Shown one piece after another: positions 9,164 through 16,029 of a stretch of DNA of 64,000 nt. The stretch is from Weizmannia acidilactici (lineage in GTDB: Bacteria; Bacillota; Bacilli; Bacillales; Bacillaceae_C): assembly GCF_008974185.1 (NCBI RefSeq), contig NZ_BKZP01000004.1, forward strand, positions 62,001 through 126,000. Reading direction: 5' to 3'. A program made the position numbers and the translations under genes. Below the pieces are notes generated by a model. That model was not told where the DNA came from, made no database searches, and worked only from the letters and a program-made list of their open reading frames with translations. Numbering within the stretch: the first letter of the stretch is position 1; the number at the start of each line of letters is the position of its first letter.

Positions 9164-10078
9164 ATGGAAAAAAACCGTTTAGGCAATTCCAATTTATATG
9201 TATCAAAACTCGGTCTCGGCTGCATGTCGCTCGGCACTGACCCGAAAAGAGCGCGCGCCATTATCGAAACGGCGCTCGAAGAAGGCGTCAACTATTTCGA
9301 CACGGCCGACCTTTATGACCACGGCACCAACGAAAAATTGGTAGGCGGGGCGCTCAAAAACGTGCGCGGGGAAGTGGTCATCGCGACGAAAGTCGGGAAC
9401 CGCTGGAATGAAGACGGCAAAGGCTGGCATTGGGACCCGTCCAAAGCATACATAAAAGAATCCGTCAAACAAAGCCTGAAGCGCCTCGGTACGGATTATA
9501 TCGATTTGTACCAGCTCCACGGCGGAACGATCGAAGACCCGATTGAAGAAACGATTGAAGCGTTTGAAGAGTTAAAAGCAGAAGGCGTGATCCGTTATTA
9601 CGGCATTTCTTCCATCCGCCCGAATGTCATCCGCGAATACATGAAAAAATCGTCAATCGTAAGTGTGATGATGCAGTACAGCTTATTGGACCGGCGCCCG
9701 GAAGAAACGGTCACGGATCTTTTGGAGGAAAACGGGATCAGCATTGTCGCCAGGGGCCCGGTCGCAAAAGGAATTTTAAGCGGGAAAATGATGGAAAAGG
9801 TGCCCCGGGACGGGTATCTTGATTACACTTACGAAGAAATCGCCACACTTCTTGAAAAAATCAAAGAAGCGCTGCTTGGCGGCGGACGGACGATGCTCGA
9901 GCTCGCCCTCCAATATGACCTCGCCTGCCCTACGGTTGCTTCAGTCGTTGCCGGCGCCAGCTCCCCGGACCAGGTGCGTGCCAATGCCAATGCGGTGAAT
10001 GCACTGCCTTTAACAGAACGGGAACTCAACCTGCTTCGCGAAATCACAAAGCAAAATGTTTATACCGCACACCGATAA
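9164..10078 (+). CDS. yqkF: Aldo/keto reductase (YqkF-like)
   Basis: NADPH-dependent oxidoreductase of unknown natural substrate with a TIM-barrel fold. The 304 residues include the catalytic Asp and Tyr in FDTADLYD, Lys in VIATKVGNRW and His in YQLHGG, plus SRR-like C-terminal cofactor contacts. The ATG at 9164 has GGGGGAAGG upstream; a longer frame from 9110 has none. Close to B. subtilis YqkF throughout. It lies downstream of mciZ in the same direction and ends at a terminator. Confidence 0.9.
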   Translation: MEKNRLGNSNLYVSKLGLGCMSLGTDPKRARAIIETALEEGVNYFDTADLYDHGTNEKLVGGALKNVRGEVVIATKVGNRWNEDGKGWHWDPSKAYIKESVKQSLKRLGTDYIDLYQLHGGTIEDPIEETIEAFEELKAEGVIRYYGISSIRPNVIREYMKKSSIVSVMMQYSLLDRRPEETVTDLLEENGISIVARGPVAKGILSGKMMEKVPRDGYLDYTYEEIATLLEKIKEALLGGGRTMLELALQYDLACPTVASVVAGASSPDQVRANANAVNALPLTERELNLLREITKQNVYTAHR

Positions 10079-10086
10079 CCCTGCAC

Positions 10087-10122
10087 GGCAAAGGATGCGC
10101 GCCATTCTTTGCCATCTTATTT
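10087..10122 (+). terminator. Terminator of yqkF
   Basis: GGCAAAGGATG (10087-10097) pairs with CATTCTTTGCC (10103-10113) across a five-base loop with one wobble. ATCTTATTT follows. It insulates the sin locus from upstream transcription. Confidence 0.6.
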
Positions 10123-10159
10123 ATGCCCCCCGCGCAAAAAGCGTCACCTGAATCGTCCG

Positions 10160-10169
10160 TTTTCGACAA
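10160..10169 (-). promoter_or_regulatory. Upstream Spo0A box of the sinI promoter
   Basis: The minus strand reads TTGTCGAAAA, containing the Spo0A-box core TGTCGAA perfectly. It lies about 110 bases upstream of the putative sinI -35. In B. subtilis the sinI promoter is controlled by Spo0A~P through several such boxes. Confidence 0.6.
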
Positions 10170-10267
10170 TATTTGCGCCAACATTCTGCCCAGATCCCAA
10201 AATAATGGCACCCTTTGCCGATATAATAGGGGAAGAAAGGATGAATTTGTCATAACAATTTTTAGAT

Positions 10268-10277
10268 TTTTCGACAA
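10268..10277 (-). promoter_or_regulatory. Spo0A box overlapping the sinI -35 region
   Basis: The minus strand again reads TTGTCGAAAA with a perfect TGTCGAA core. It coincides with the proposed -35 hexamer (10271-10276). That placement is typical where Spo0A~P activates sigma-A polymerase at a weak -35. Confidence 0.6.
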
Positions 10278-10299
10278 ATTCCACCATCACGGATAGAAA
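10271..10299 (+). promoter_or_regulatory. Candidate sigma-A promoter of the sinI leader
   Basis: TCGACA (10271-10276) and TAGAAA (10294-10299) are separated by 17 bases. Transcription would begin near 10305, giving a leader of about 155 bases that contains the riboswitch. The weak -10 fits a promoter needing an activator. Confidence 0.45.
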
Positions 10300-10349
10300 A
10301 AATGTCTATATTCATAATGAACCGATTGTTCGGATACAAGGATTGGAGA

Positions 10350-10455
10350 AATCAGAAAAGAGCAAACCTTTTTGAAAAATAGAGGCGCAAAGCCACAGGT
10401 CTAAGGCGGAGGCTAAGACGGCTGGGCTGCCTGAAATACATTGTATTTTAGGAGG
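10350..10455 (+). ncRNA. Cyclic-di-GMP-I (GEMM-I) riboswitch in the sinI leader
   Basis: The aptamer carries the class-I signature in order: GCAAACC (10362-10368), a GAAA tetraloop arm (10374-10377), GCAAAGCCAC (from 10387), GTCTAAGG (10399-10406) and GGCTGGGCTGCC (10420-10431). P1 can close through TCAG (10352-10355) with CTGA (10431-10434). The same CTGA is also part of an alternative ten-base-pair hairpin (10430-10439 with 10443-10452) that buries the AGG of the sinI ribosome site AGGAGG (10450-10455). Ligand binding should favour P1 and expose the site, so this looks like a translational ON switch (inference). No cobalamin, guanidine or other class fits the signature. Confidence 0.88.
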
Positions 10456-10462
10456 AATGAGG

Positions 10463-10609
10463 ATGAAGCCTGATGTTCAATATTCCAATAAACAGTTGGA
10501 TCAGGAATGGGTGCATCTCATCAGCATGGCAAAAAACAAGGGGCTGTCGGTCGCCGAATTCCATTCTTTTTTAAGAAAGAAAAAAGCAAAAGGCAATCAT
10601 AAAGGCTGA
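10463..10609 (+). CDS. sinI: SinI-type antirepressor
   Basis: A 48-residue protein that would bind SinR and relieve repression of biofilm-matrix genes. It contains the SinI helix-hook signature: LDQEWVHLISMAKNKGLSVAEFHSFLRKKK is read at residues 12-41 as core LDQEW, then the second amphipathic helix. The ATG at 10463 is seven bases from AGGAGG; an ATG six bases earlier is too close to it. Located directly behind the c-di-GMP-I riboswitch and about 100 bases before sinR, the order of the B. subtilis sin operon. Translation is probably gated by the leader. Confidence 0.88.
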   Translation: MKPDVQYSNKQLDQEWVHLISMAKNKGLSVAEFHSFLRKKKAKGNHKG

Positions 10610-10680
10610 CGAACTTAGGAACGATTTTTGGGGGGTTGTGAATTTTTTTGTTCTAGATATGAAACATATTCTTCGTTATA

Positions 10681-10689
10681 TGCTATAAT
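10681..10689 (+). promoter_or_regulatory. Extended -10 promoter of sinR
   Basis: TGCTATAAT gives an extended -10 (TATAAT at 10684-10689). The -35 (GAAACA, 10661-10666, spacing 17) is poor. A GTTCTAG at about 10650 partly matches the SinR site GTTCTYT. It would allow SinR to be made independently of sinI, as in B. subtilis. Confidence 0.6.
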
Positions 10690-10711
10690 AAAACGGAGGT
10701 AGGTGACGTGC

Positions 10712-11041
10712 ATGATTGGCGAACGAATTAAAAGCTACCGCCTGAAAAAAGAACTGTCTTTATCTGAATTGGCTGAAAAAGCAGGCGTGGCAAAATCTTA
10801 TTTAAGTTCCATTGAACGGAATATCCAAACCAACCCATCCATTCAATTTCTCGAAAAAATTTCCCAGGTGCTCGGGGTGTCTATCGGTGTCTTGCTCCAC
10901 GACCAAATAGATGAGAAAGAAACAACAGAACTTGATGCCGAGTGGGAACAGCTGGTCATTGAAGCCATGCATTCCGGTGTATCCAAAGAAGAATTTCGGG
11001 AATTCCTCGAATATAACAAATGGAAAATGGGGCGAAAGTAA
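10712..11041 (+). CDS. sinR: Master biofilm repressor SinR
   Basis: DNA-binding tetramer that represses matrix operons and is inactivated by SinI. The 109 residues have an N-terminal Xre-type helix-turn-helix (SLSELAEKAGVAKSYLSSIE is within about 16-35, very close to B. subtilis SinR). A C-terminal SinI-like oligomerisation segment follows (LDAEWEQLVIEAMHSGVSKEEFREFL). The ATG at 10712 matches the family start; a GTG three codons earlier is possible. The ribosome site is GGAGGTAGGTGA. A hairpin terminator follows at 11058. Confidence 0.95.
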   Translation: MIGERIKSYRLKKELSLSELAEKAGVAKSYLSSIERNIQTNPSIQFLEKISQVLGVSIGVLLHDQIDEKETTELDAEWEQLVIEAMHSGVSKEEFREFLEYNKWKMGRK

Positions 11042-11057
11042 AAGCACAGGCAGTTGC

Positions 11058-11084
11058 GCAAAAAGCGGCTGCTTTTGCTTTATT
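11058..11084 (+). terminator. Terminator of sinR
   Basis: GCAAAAAGC (11058-11066) pairs with GCTTTTGC (11071-11078) with one bulged A and a GGCT loop. TTTATTTG follows. Confidence 0.6.
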
Positions 11085-11516
11085 TGCCGAGGCGGGCGGT
11101 GTTTTTCCGCGCCGGCAATCAAGCAAGGCCGGCCCCCTGCCAGGAACCAATTCTGTTTGCACGTTTGTATCCGGCATTGCTGCCCCTTTTTCTGTGTTAT
11201 TTTTGCCTGGAGCAGCCTTGTTTACAGCTGTTTTGGCGTTTTCGGTGTTTTGCTTCGCTGTGCTGCTTTGTGACGATTGGTGCGCTTTTTCCACCCCGGA
11301 TTTCCCGCTTTTCACCTATACCCCTTTCTGTTCCCTCCCTGGATTTTCCAGTAGTCCTTTTTAGAGAACAAATCCATCCTCCTTTTATCTATTTTTTATA
11401 ATTAAAACAGTGAAAATGTGCATTTTATCAGCGTTTGTTTTAACGATCTGCACAACTTGAATATACGAAAGCACGTTAATTTTGTATAACTTTAAAAAAG
11501 TGGTATTTTCTTAATT
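11085..11516 (-). other. Gene-poor stretch with a degenerate minus-strand small ORF
   Basis: No convincing plus-strand gene is present. On the minus strand AAAAGGAGG leads into an ORF (MDLFSKKDYWK..., from about 11361) that stops after 21 codons. A hydrophilic frame then starts at GTG 11313-11315 and contains KQNTENAKTAVNKAAPGK and PDTNVQTEL. These faintly recall gamma-type small acid-soluble spore proteins. That frame runs on through the sinR terminator, so it is not an intact gene. A GTTCTCT SinR-type heptamer lies at 11363-11369. It may be the remains of a small spore or matrix gene; function unknown. Confidence 0.25.
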
Positions 11517-11535
11517 AAGAACATTTTTTGTTCTT
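11517..11535. promoter_or_regulatory. Inverted-repeat SinR-type operator before the second sin module
   Basis: AAGAACA (11517-11523) and TGTTCTT (11529-11535) form a perfect seven-base inverted repeat with a T5 spacer. It includes one full GTTCTYT SinR consensus (11530-11536). It lies about 100 bases before the sinR-like pseudogene, where repression by SinR or its paralogue would be expected. Confidence 0.5.
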
Positions 11536-11637
11536 TTTCTCAAATTATTTCATCCGTCCGTACAATTTTGGCATTTTATAAAGAATCGATCGTTTTTTAT
11601 AATGAACATTAAGGACTTATCAAAAAAGGAGAATACC

Positions 11638-11981
11638 ATGATCGGGAAAAAGATAAAAGAACTCCGCCTGAAAAAAGGCTACTGCTACTCGATTACACAC
11701 TGGCGGGCCGGCGTGTCGAAATCTTATTTAAGTTATATTGAACGAAACATCCGCAATAACCCTTCCCTTGAGTTTCTCGCAAAAATCGCGCGCCCGCTTG
11801 ATACAACGGTCGAATATTTGCTGCTTGATGTGCTTGCGGAAAAAACTTGGCGGAAGACACTTTTGACGAGAAGTGGATCGAACTTTTAAGGAAGGTCATT
11901 GATGAGGGGATGAAAAAAGAGGATTTCATCAAGATGAAGGAATTTATCAAGTTTAAAAACTGGCAAGATTCAAACAAATAA
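11638..11981 (+). pseudogene. Frameshifted SinR/SlrR-like regulator
   Basis: The N-terminal half reads as a SinR-type helix-turn-helix: MIGKKIKELRLKKGY, then SKSYLSYIERN. Residues 16-23 (CYSITHWR) replace the expected SLSELAEK, as if two indels had scrambled helix 2. After about 72 codons the frame stops at 11889. The missing C-terminal half (DEKWIELLRKVIDEGMKKEDF...) continues in another frame from about 11853 to the TAA at 11979-11981. AAGGAG precedes the ATG. Together the two parts equal full SinR length (about 114 codons). It resembles slrR relative to sinR in B. subtilis. Sequencing error at one site cannot be excluded, but two lesions favour decay. Confidence 0.75.
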
Positions 11982-11998
11982 AATTGGAGGAATTGACT

Positions 11999-12150
11999 AT
12001 GGATATTGCGCACAGCCAAAAAAAGAATGGATGCTGCTGTTGAAAGAAGCGAGGGAGATCGGGATTTCCGCTGAAGACATCCGTGCTTTCCTCCGCAGTT
12101 CTGCAAAGCAAACACAACCCAAAAAAGAAACCGGGCGGCCAGAACCATGA
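11999..12150 (+). pseudogene. SinI/SlrA-like antirepressor frameshifted in an A7 run
   Basis: An ATG with TTGGAGGAA upstream opens a frame that ends after 14 codons. Adding one base to the A7 run at 12018-12024 yields a complete 50-residue SinI-like protein. Its core would be KKEWMLLLKEAREIGISAED, followed by IRAFLRSSAK. It ends at the TGA 12148-12150. It directly follows the sinR-like pseudogene, so the pair looks like a duplicated sin module in reversed order. A homopolymer slip could be a real null mutation, a phase-variable site or a read error. Confidence 0.7.
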
Positions 12151-12243
12151 AAAAAATTACCGCCTTCATTCTGTTTTTTCCGGCATCCTGATGATGTATC
12201 GGGAGCGCGCCGGAAGTATATCGTCATGTCCTTGTTGCCGGGG

Positions 12244-12278
12244 CATAATAAAGCCCCGCATGCACTTTTCAGGCGGGG
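12244..12278 (-). terminator. Terminator of yqkE
   Basis: GCGGGG (12273-12278) pairs with CCCCGC (12254-12259) over a 13-base loop. On the minus strand CTTTATTATG follows. Confidence 0.55.
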
Positions 12279-12287
12279 TCTCGTCAA

Positions 12288-12536
12288 TTATTTAAATTTT
12301 CTCCAATCCATATCAGATTCTTCCAGCAGTTCCGCAAACGATTTGTTTTTTTCGCGCCGCTTCCTTTCTGCCCTTCTCCTTTCCGCTTCCGCTTTTTTCT
12401 TTTCTTCCTCCTCCACGGTCAATTCCTGCTTCGCTTGTTTCAGCTTCTCAAGCACATCGCTCCCCAGCGCATCCTGCAATCGGAGCTTTTCTTCCTGCTT
12501 TTCTTTTTTCAGCTGTGTCTGCCTGTTTTTCGCCAT
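12288..12536 (-). CDS. yqkE: YqkE-like charged coiled-coil protein (DUF3886)
   Basis: An 82-residue, very charged protein of unknown function. After a basic N-terminus it has a long Lys/Glu/Arg-rich helix (about residues 35-65, likely coiled coil). The conserved tail KNSFAELLxESDMDWRKFK marks the Bacillus YqkE family (observed as KNKSFAELLEESDMDW). The ATG at 12536 is preferred over a TTG eight codons upstream, although neither has a strong ribosome site. It is convergent with the sin locus. Confidence 0.75.
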   Translation of the reverse strand: MAKNRQTQLKKEKQEEKLRLQDALGSDVLEKLKQAKQELTVEEEEKKKAEAERRRAERKRREKNKSFAELLEESDMDWRKFK

Positions 12537-12885
12537 TTTCCGCTGCCTGCAAAACCGCAAATGTGCCCGGATTTACAACGTTTTTCCGACATATGTGCAA
12601 GTTTGCAAACAACCTTCACCGCCCTTCCCGTAAATTTCCGTTTTTTTCTATTTTACCATTTCCGGCCGCATTTTTTAACATACCATCTCCTGTACAGTTT
12701 TGCAGAAATCAAATGTCCATAAAAAAAATTGTCAAATTAGGCGCCGTTCGGTTTAAAAATCCGCGGAATCTTTGGTATAGTAGCGTTAAAGAAAAGATTT
12801 ACGTGTTTTTTGAATCTTTTCTTCCCGGCTTTCCGTATTAGACATATGGCCAAATTTATCAAGAAATGTACAGGGGTGTCCAATC
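12537..12885. other. Divergent intergenic region between yqkE and xpaC
   Basis: No gene is seen. For xpaC there is TGGTATAGT, an extended -10 near 12774-12782, with only a weak TTTAAA -35. Downstream of it AAGAAAAGATT (12789-12799) and AATCTTTTCTT (12813-12823) form a perfect 11-base-pair hairpin in the leader without a following T run. Its role is unknown; it could stabilise the message or bind a regulator. Confidence 0.45.
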
Positions 12886-13527
12886 ATGAAATTTTTTATT
12901 GGCGCGGTAATCCGCACGGCCATTACCTTTCCAAGCATACTCCTGCTTTGGATGCTCATTTATTTTGCTTTCGGCCGTTTGTTTTGGCTGTCCCTTCTGC
13001 TGTCATTTGCAGGCGGTTTTTTGGTCAACCGCCTCGTGAAGTGGCTTATGGTGAGGAGCTTTCTGAAAGAACAGCAGCTGTCCAGAAAGGATTATTTGTA
13101 TATCCGTAAAAACTTGAAAGAAGCCGATAGAAAAATCAAGCGGCTGCAAAAAACATTTTTTTCCGTCCGCAGCATCGGTACATTCAAGCTTTTTTATGAT
13201 ATGAATAAAGTGATCCGGAAAATACATGCTTTGGTTAAAAAAGAACCGAAGCGCTTTTACCAGGCGGAATCGTTTTATTTTTACCACCTGGATTCCATGG
13301 TGGAACTGGCGGAAAAATACGCCCTGTTAAATGGTCAGCCTGTCAAAAATAAAAAAATGTCCGATCATTTACAGGATACGGAAGAAGCATTAAAGCAATT
13401 GGGCCGTGAGACGGAAAAGGATTTGTACCATATGCTTTCGACCGATTTGGACGAGCTCGACTTTGAACTGGCTTACGCGAAACATTCGCTGGAACGCAAA
13501 TCTCCCTCCGGCATGAAAGGAGTTTGA
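12886..13527 (+). CDS. xpaC: XpaC family membrane protein
   Basis: Named from 5-bromo-4-chloroindolyl phosphate hydrolysis in B. subtilis; the molecular role is unsettled. The 213 residues start with two hydrophobic segments (about 5-27 and 32-50). A long, basic, helical cytoplasmic part follows, including [16 protein letters not shown] and [19 protein letters not shown], conserved in the family. It sits four bases before yaaN, the same pairing as in B. subtilis. There the pair lies far away near dnaX-recR, so the block has moved relative to that genome. Confidence 0.88.
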   Translation: MKFFIGAVIRTAITFPSILLLWMLIYFAFGRLFWLSLLLSFAGGFLVNRLVKWLMVRSFLKEQQLSRKDYLYIRKNLKEADRKIKRLQKTFFSVRSIGTFKLFYDMNKVIRKIHALVKKEPKRFYQAESFYFYHLDSMVELAEKYALLNGQPVKNKKMSDHLQDTEEALKQLGRETEKDLYHMLSTDLDELDFELAYAKHSLERKSPSGMKGV

Positions 13528-13531
13528 AAAA

Positions 13532-14713
13532 ATGACAGAAGAAAAACAACCGCTCTGGCAGGAACCGGCTGGAGAAAACCTTGATGACCTGCTTGCCGAT
13601 CCTTTCGGCAGCCAGGATCCCGGAGACAAGGAAATACGAGAGGTGCAGCCTGCCGGGGGCCGGAAACCTGCACGCCTTGTCGACATGCTTCCGGAAGAAA
13701 ACCGCGAAAAAGCGTATGAACTGGCAAAACAAATCGACCCTGCAAACCACCAGGCCGTCATTTTATACGGCACACAGGCGCAGTCGAAATTGCTGAATTT
13801 TTCGCATGCGATGCTTGACCAGGTACAGAAAAAAGATATCGGGGAAATCGGCGATATTTTAAACGAACTAATGCGCAAACTCGAGCAGGTCAACCCGGAG
13901 GAACTTGTGCCCGAAAAGAAAAACTTCTTTTCGCGCATGCTTGGCAAAATTTCCAACTCTGTACAGGAACTGCTGTCGAAATACCAGAAAACGAGCGCCC
14001 AGATCGACCGCATCAGCGTGAAGCTCGACCTTTCGAAAAAAACGCTGCTGAAAGATATCCAAATACTCGAGCAGCTGTATGAAAAAAACAAAGATTATTT
14101 CCACGCGCTCAATATTTATATTGCGGCCGGTGAACTCAAGCTTGATGAACTGCGCACCAAAACAATTCCCGAGCTGAAGAAAAAAGCGGAAGCAACCGGC
14201 GACCAGATGGCTTTCCAGGAAGTAAGCGACATGATCCAGTTTGCCGACCGGTTGGAAAAACGGCTGCACGATCTGAAATTGAGCCGGCAGATCACCATCC
14301 AGAGCGCGCCGCAAATTCGCCTCATCCAAAACACAAACCAGACACTGGCAGAGAAAATCCAGTCTTCGATCATGACCGCGATCCCGTTATGGAAAAACCA
14401 GATTGCCATCGCATTAACGCTTATCCGCCAGCGCCATGCGGTTGAGGCTCAAAAGCAGGTGGCAAAAACGACAAATGAGCTGCTGCTGCGGAATGCGGAA
14501 ATGCTGAAGGCCAACACGATTGAAACGGCGCAGGAAAACGAACGCGGCCTTGTGGATCTCGAAACGTTGAAAAAGACGCAGGAAAACTTGATTTCAACGC
14601 TCGAAGAAACGCTCCGCATCCAGCAGGAAGGTAGGGCAAGGCGGGTCCAGGTCGAACAGGAACTGGTGACAATGGAAAACGAGCTGAAGCAGAAGCTGAT
14701 GAATTTAAAATAA
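13532..14713 (+). CDS. yaaN: Toxic anion resistance protein, TelA family (YaaN-like)
   Basis: Soluble, mostly helical TelA/KlaA-family protein linked by genetics to tellurite and other stress resistance; mechanism unknown. The 393 residues match the family length, with a Gln/Asp-rich N-terminus and long heptad-like helices from about 95 to 385. [20 protein letters not shown] and TIPLWKNQ-type segments (observed [17 protein letters not shown] region) are the family hallmark. It has AAAGGAG upstream and follows xpaC by four bases. Together they probably act in envelope stress (inference). Confidence 0.9.
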   Translation: MTEEKQPLWQEPAGENLDDLLADPFGSQDPGDKEIREVQPAGGRKPARLVDMLPEENREKAYELAKQIDPANHQAVILYGTQAQSKLLNFSHAMLDQVQKKDIGEIGDILNELMRKLEQVNPEELVPEKKNFFSRMLGKISNSVQELLSKYQKTSAQIDRISVKLDLSKKTLLKDIQILEQLYEKNKDYFHALNIYIAAGELKLDELRTKTIPELKKKAEATGDQMAFQEVSDMIQFADRLEKRLHDLKLSRQITIQSAPQIRLIQNTNQTLAEKIQSSIMTAIPLWKNQIAIALTLIRQRHAVEAQKQVAKTTNELLLRNAEMLKANTIETAQENERGLVDLETLKKTQENLISTLEETLRIQQEGRARRVQVEQELVTMENELKQKLMNLK

Positions 14714-14779
14714 GCCGCTTCCGGATAATTGGACCGTTTTTCGGGCATCCTAACCCTATCTGCTTTTCGGGGGATTGGT

Positions 14780-14908
14780 ATGAAAAAACTCGACAAAGGC
14801 TATAGCCAAAAAGGGAAACCTTCAGCGGATACACCGAAACAGATGATGGCCGCGGAAGATTTGGAAAAAGCTATCCATCCGGCAAAACGGCAGAACAGCC
14901 CGCAATAA
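14780..14908 (+). CDS. Hypothetical 42-residue hydrophilic protein
   Basis: A small ORF directly after yaaN, preceded by GGGG eight bases before the ATG and followed by a terminator. The product is basic and polar (starts MKKLDKGYSQKGKPS; ends KRQNSPQ) with no hydrophobic segment or Cys. No family is recognised. Its place in the xpaC-yaaN transcript and its own ribosome site favour a real gene, but conservation is unknown. Confidence 0.4.
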   Translation: MKKLDKGYSQKGKPSADTPKQMMAAEDLEKAIHPAKRQNSPQ

Positions 14909-14914
14909 TACGGC

Positions 14915-14951
14915 AACCGGCACGGCTCATTTCGCCGCGTCGGTTTTTGTT
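14915..14951 (+). terminator. Terminator of the xpaC-yaaN operon
   Basis: AACCG (14915-14919) and an inner CGGC pair with GCCG and CGGTT (14941-14945) around a short loop. TTTTTGTTTG follows. It lies just after the 42-codon ORF. Confidence 0.6.
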
Positions 14952-14980
14952 TGCAATCATTCGGCTTGCGGGCATATAAT
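14951..14980 (+). promoter_or_regulatory. Sigma-A promoter of yqkD
   Basis: TTGCAA (14951-14956) and TATAAT (14975-14980) are separated by 18 bases. A second TATAAT follows five bases later. It lies about 45 bases before the yqkD start. Confidence 0.65.
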
Positions 14981-15026
14981 CGTATAATCGTCTTAAACGT
15001 TTATTTTAAGATACGGAGGGATTTTT

Positions 15027-15950
15027 TTGAAAAAAGTTTTATCTTTTTTGGGCACGGCGGCGCTTTCGGCAGGCGCGCTCGGATTTTATATTTCCGAGCA
15101 GGTGATGCATATGCGCAAAAAAGACGAACACCTGATCATTGACCGCGAAGTTGCGGCAAAGCGGCTAGATCTTGAAGCATACGCGTCTCTGCCGAAAGAA
15201 GAAGTGTGGATCCTCTCCCCTTTCGGCTATATGCTGAAATCTGTCTGGGTCAAGCCCTACCCCGATTCAAAAAAATTCATGATTTTCTGTCACGGCGTAA
15301 CAGAAAACAAAATGAATTCGATCAAGTACATGAATGTTTTTCTTAAACGGGGCTTTAATGCCATCCTTTACGACCACAGGCGCCACGGAGAATCCGGTGG
15401 CAAATCGACGAGCTACGGCTACTACGAAAAATTTGATTTGAAAGCGGTTGTCGATGCGCTGCTGGCGCGCGAAGGGGAAGACATTTTTTTCGGCATCCAC
15501 GGCGAATCGATGGGCGCCGCAACGCTTCTTTTGTATGCCGGGCAGCTTTGTGACCGGGCGGATTTTTATATCGCCGACTGCCCGTTTTCCAGTTTTCGCA
15601 CCCAATTGATCCAGGAGTTTACACACGAGGCAAAGTTGCCTGGAAAATGGTTTTTCCCGCTTGCCGACCTTTTTGTCCGCATCCGCGACGGCTACTCGCT
15701 CCGCCATGTTTCACCGATCGATGTGGTCGACCGCATCAGAAAGCCTGTTTTGTTTATCCACAGCGCCAAGGACGATTACATTCTGCCGGAAATGACAAAA
15801 GCCCTGTACGAAAAGAAAAGAGGGCCGAAACAGCTGTTTATTGCCGAAAACGGAGCCCATGCCCAGTCATTTAATTTGAACCGGGAACAGTATGAAAAAG
15901 CGGTTGATGAATTTTTGGAAAACATTGTCCTCGGAAACCGCAATTTTTAA
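15027..15950 (+). CDS. yqkD: Alpha/beta hydrolase YqkD
   Basis: Predicted serine hydrolase of unknown substrate, probably membrane-anchored by a hydrophobic N-terminus (residues 5-24) with the catalytic domain outside. The 307 residues contain YDHRRHGESGG, the nucleophile elbow GESMGA, the aspartate in HSAKDDYI and the histidine in ENGAHAQS. The start is TTG, six bases after GGAGGG. It is close to B. subtilis YqkD over its full length, and the locus between yqkE and yqj genes is syntenic. Confidence 0.92.
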   Translation: MKKVLSFLGTAALSAGALGFYISEQVMHMRKKDEHLIIDREVAAKRLDLEAYASLPKEEVWILSPFGYMLKSVWVKPYPDSKKFMIFCHGVTENKMNSIKYMNVFLKRGFNAILYDHRRHGESGGKSTSYGYYEKFDLKAVVDALLAREGEDIFFGIHGESMGAATLLLYAGQLCDRADFYIADCPFSSFRTQLIQEFTHEAKLPGKWFFPLADLFVRIRDGYSLRHVSPIDVVDRIRKPVLFIHSAKDDYILPEMTKALYEKKRGPKQLFIAENGAHAQSFNLNREQYEKAVDEFLENIVLGNRNF

Positions 15951-16029
15951 CGCATCCTTCCCGTTTTTCTGAACATCCGCTTATGTCCATGAATATGGTA
16001 TAGGAGCATGAAATCGGGGAGTGTCGAAG

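Noticed and set aside
10222-10250. TATAAT at 10222 followed by GGAAGAAAGGATG as a small gene before the riboswitch
   Set aside because: The ATG opens only four codons and there is no adequate -35.
11020-11401. Plus-strand hydrophobic ORFs after sinR
   Set aside because: They begin inside sinR or its terminator, lack ribosome sites and look like translations of spacer DNA.
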